Source: a bacterium
GTDB lineage: Bacteria; Babelota; Babeliae; Babelales; GCA-2401785
NCBI GenBank assembly: GCA_030629865.1
Contig: DAOVOC010000011.1
Span: 1 to 15,541 of the forward strand
Direction of reading: 5' to 3'
Length of the DNA: 15,541 nucleotides
Part shown: in pieces, positions 14,968-15,541 of the stretch
Layout of the letters: every line of letters begins with the position of its first letter
Position numbering within the stretch: position 1 is the first letter of the stretch
Notes under the pieces: model-generated
Database searches by the model: none
The model's input: the letters and a program-made list of their open reading frames with translations, nothing else
What the model was told of the DNA's origin: nothing
Program-made: the position numbers and the translations under genes

Positions 14968-15541
14968 TTAATACCTCATTCCACCCATGCCACCGTACAT
15001 GCCTCCGCCCATCATTCCCATTCCACCCATAGGCATTCCGCCCATTCCTTGCATCATGGGAGAAGCATAGCCAGACGAAGATGAACTACCAGACATGGTC
15101 GCCATAATACCTTTTTTCATAAGATTTCTTTGCCACAACGCAATTTCTTTAACCCCGTTGGGACTAACTTTTTGAAGCCTCATCATAAAACGAGGATTAC
15201 GCTGAACAGCGGCAAGAACATTGGCAAATGCTACATGATAATTACGATACTTACCTTTAGCACTTTTTCTTCCTGGAATAAATTTATCTTTTATATTAAT
15301 AGCAACCTTGGTGCGAGCCTCTTTGATAACCTTAAACACTTTTTGTATTCCATTGTCTGAAACCTCTTTTTCTTTAAATTTGCCGGCACGAATAAGAATT
15401 TGCAGCTCATTGCAACCCGTTGTATATTTTCTGCCTCTAAGTCCAATTTGCAAATTACCATGTATTCGTTTAAGTTGGTCAAACATAGCATCTTCAACTC
15501 GACTCAGAGCTATATCACCAACATAGTCAATTATTTTATCT
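14968..15541 (-). CDS. Partial hypothetical protein with Gly/Met-rich C-terminal tail
   Basis: The 3' end of a gene that is open to the right edge. The reading frame continues without stop past the ATG at 15486, as DKIIDYVGDIALSRVEDA before that Met, so the true start probably lies outside. The visible 190 residues are basic and helical at first (for example LKRIHGNLQIGLRGRKY, ARTKVAINIKDKF, GKYRNYHVAFANVLAAV). Next comes a Ser-rich linker (SGSSSSSGY) and a last 29-residue tail with 13 Gly and 11 Met, in GGM-like steps, ending RY. The tail recalls GroEL's GGM end in composition only; the body shows no chaperonin motif. No function can be given. It converges with the secreted-protein gene. Confidence 0.7.
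   Translation of the reverse strand, partial: DKIIDYVGDIALSRVEDAMFDQLKRIHGNLQIGLRGRKYTTGCNELQILIRAGKFKEKEVSDNGIQKVFKVIKEARTKVAINIKDKFIPGRKSAKGKYRNYHVAFANVLAAVQRNPRFMMRLQKVSPNGVKEIALWQRNLMKKGIMATMSGSSSSSGYASPMMQGMGGMPMGGMGMMGGGMYGGMGGMRY

Noticed and set aside
14979..15060. Short CC(A/G)CCCAT-type repeats as a tandem-repeat element
   Set aside because: They are simply the codons of the Gly/Met-rich protein tail, not an independent DNA repeat.

Overview
The window is about 15.5 kb of AT-rich, gene-dense bacterial DNA. Its gaps are short and almost every gene is complete. The envelope is Gram-negative: there is an Omp85/BamA-type outer-membrane assembly protein and several Sec-type signal peptides. 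An imported polyamine system, a Gly/Met-rich tail, an exported Cys-rich RING-like protein and a streamlined layout suggest a host-associated, reduced-genome lineage such as Candidatus Dependentiae (TM6). That placement is an inference from gene content, since there is no rRNA or marker set here. No insertion sequence, prophage or CRISPR array is visible.

From left to right, a minus-strand operon occupies 1-5423. In transcription order it runs: BamA/Omp85-like protein (TTG start), an uncharacterised membrane protein built from two similar halves, then potA, potB and the start of potC, which leaves the window on the left. Gaps are 3-13 bp, and potB and potC overlap. A plus-strand tRNA-Glu (anticodon CTC) lies upstream of this operon. 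Its likely terminator runs into the stop codon of the next minus-strand gene.

A second minus-strand operon (8889-5623) encodes a small AtpI/AtpR-like protein, ATP synthase subunit a, an unusual subunit c and a GT4 glycosyltransferase. The subunit c is a single polypeptide of four tandem c-type hairpins, each with its own membrane glutamate at about 80-residue spacing. Subunit a carries an insertion of about 40 residues between its essential Arg and the conserved Gln. No F1 or subunit b gene is present, so the ATP synthase locus is split. This Fo module is the most unusual system in the window.

Upstream of it, also on the minus strand, are a secreted Cys-rich protein with two RING-like eight-Cys modules (8948-9463) and ppsA, phosphoenolpyruvate synthase (9625-12021). 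Divergent from ppsA is a short GT-B type glycosyltransferase (12120-13133, plus), which converges on mnmA (13142-14197, minus). MnmA makes the s2U34 modification in tRNAs and here resembles the plant/organellar subtype. A strong hairpin plus T-run within the glycosyltransferase gene, on the opposite strand, looks like the mnmA terminator. A sigma70-like promoter followed by a 12-bp perfect palindrome precedes a secreted hypothetical protein (14304-14963, plus). That gene converges on a partial gene with a Gly/Met-rich tail that runs off the right edge.

No gene-free stretch exceeds 300 bp. The longest are 5424-5622, which holds the tRNA, and 9464-9624, which holds no clear element beyond a weak -10-like TATACT.
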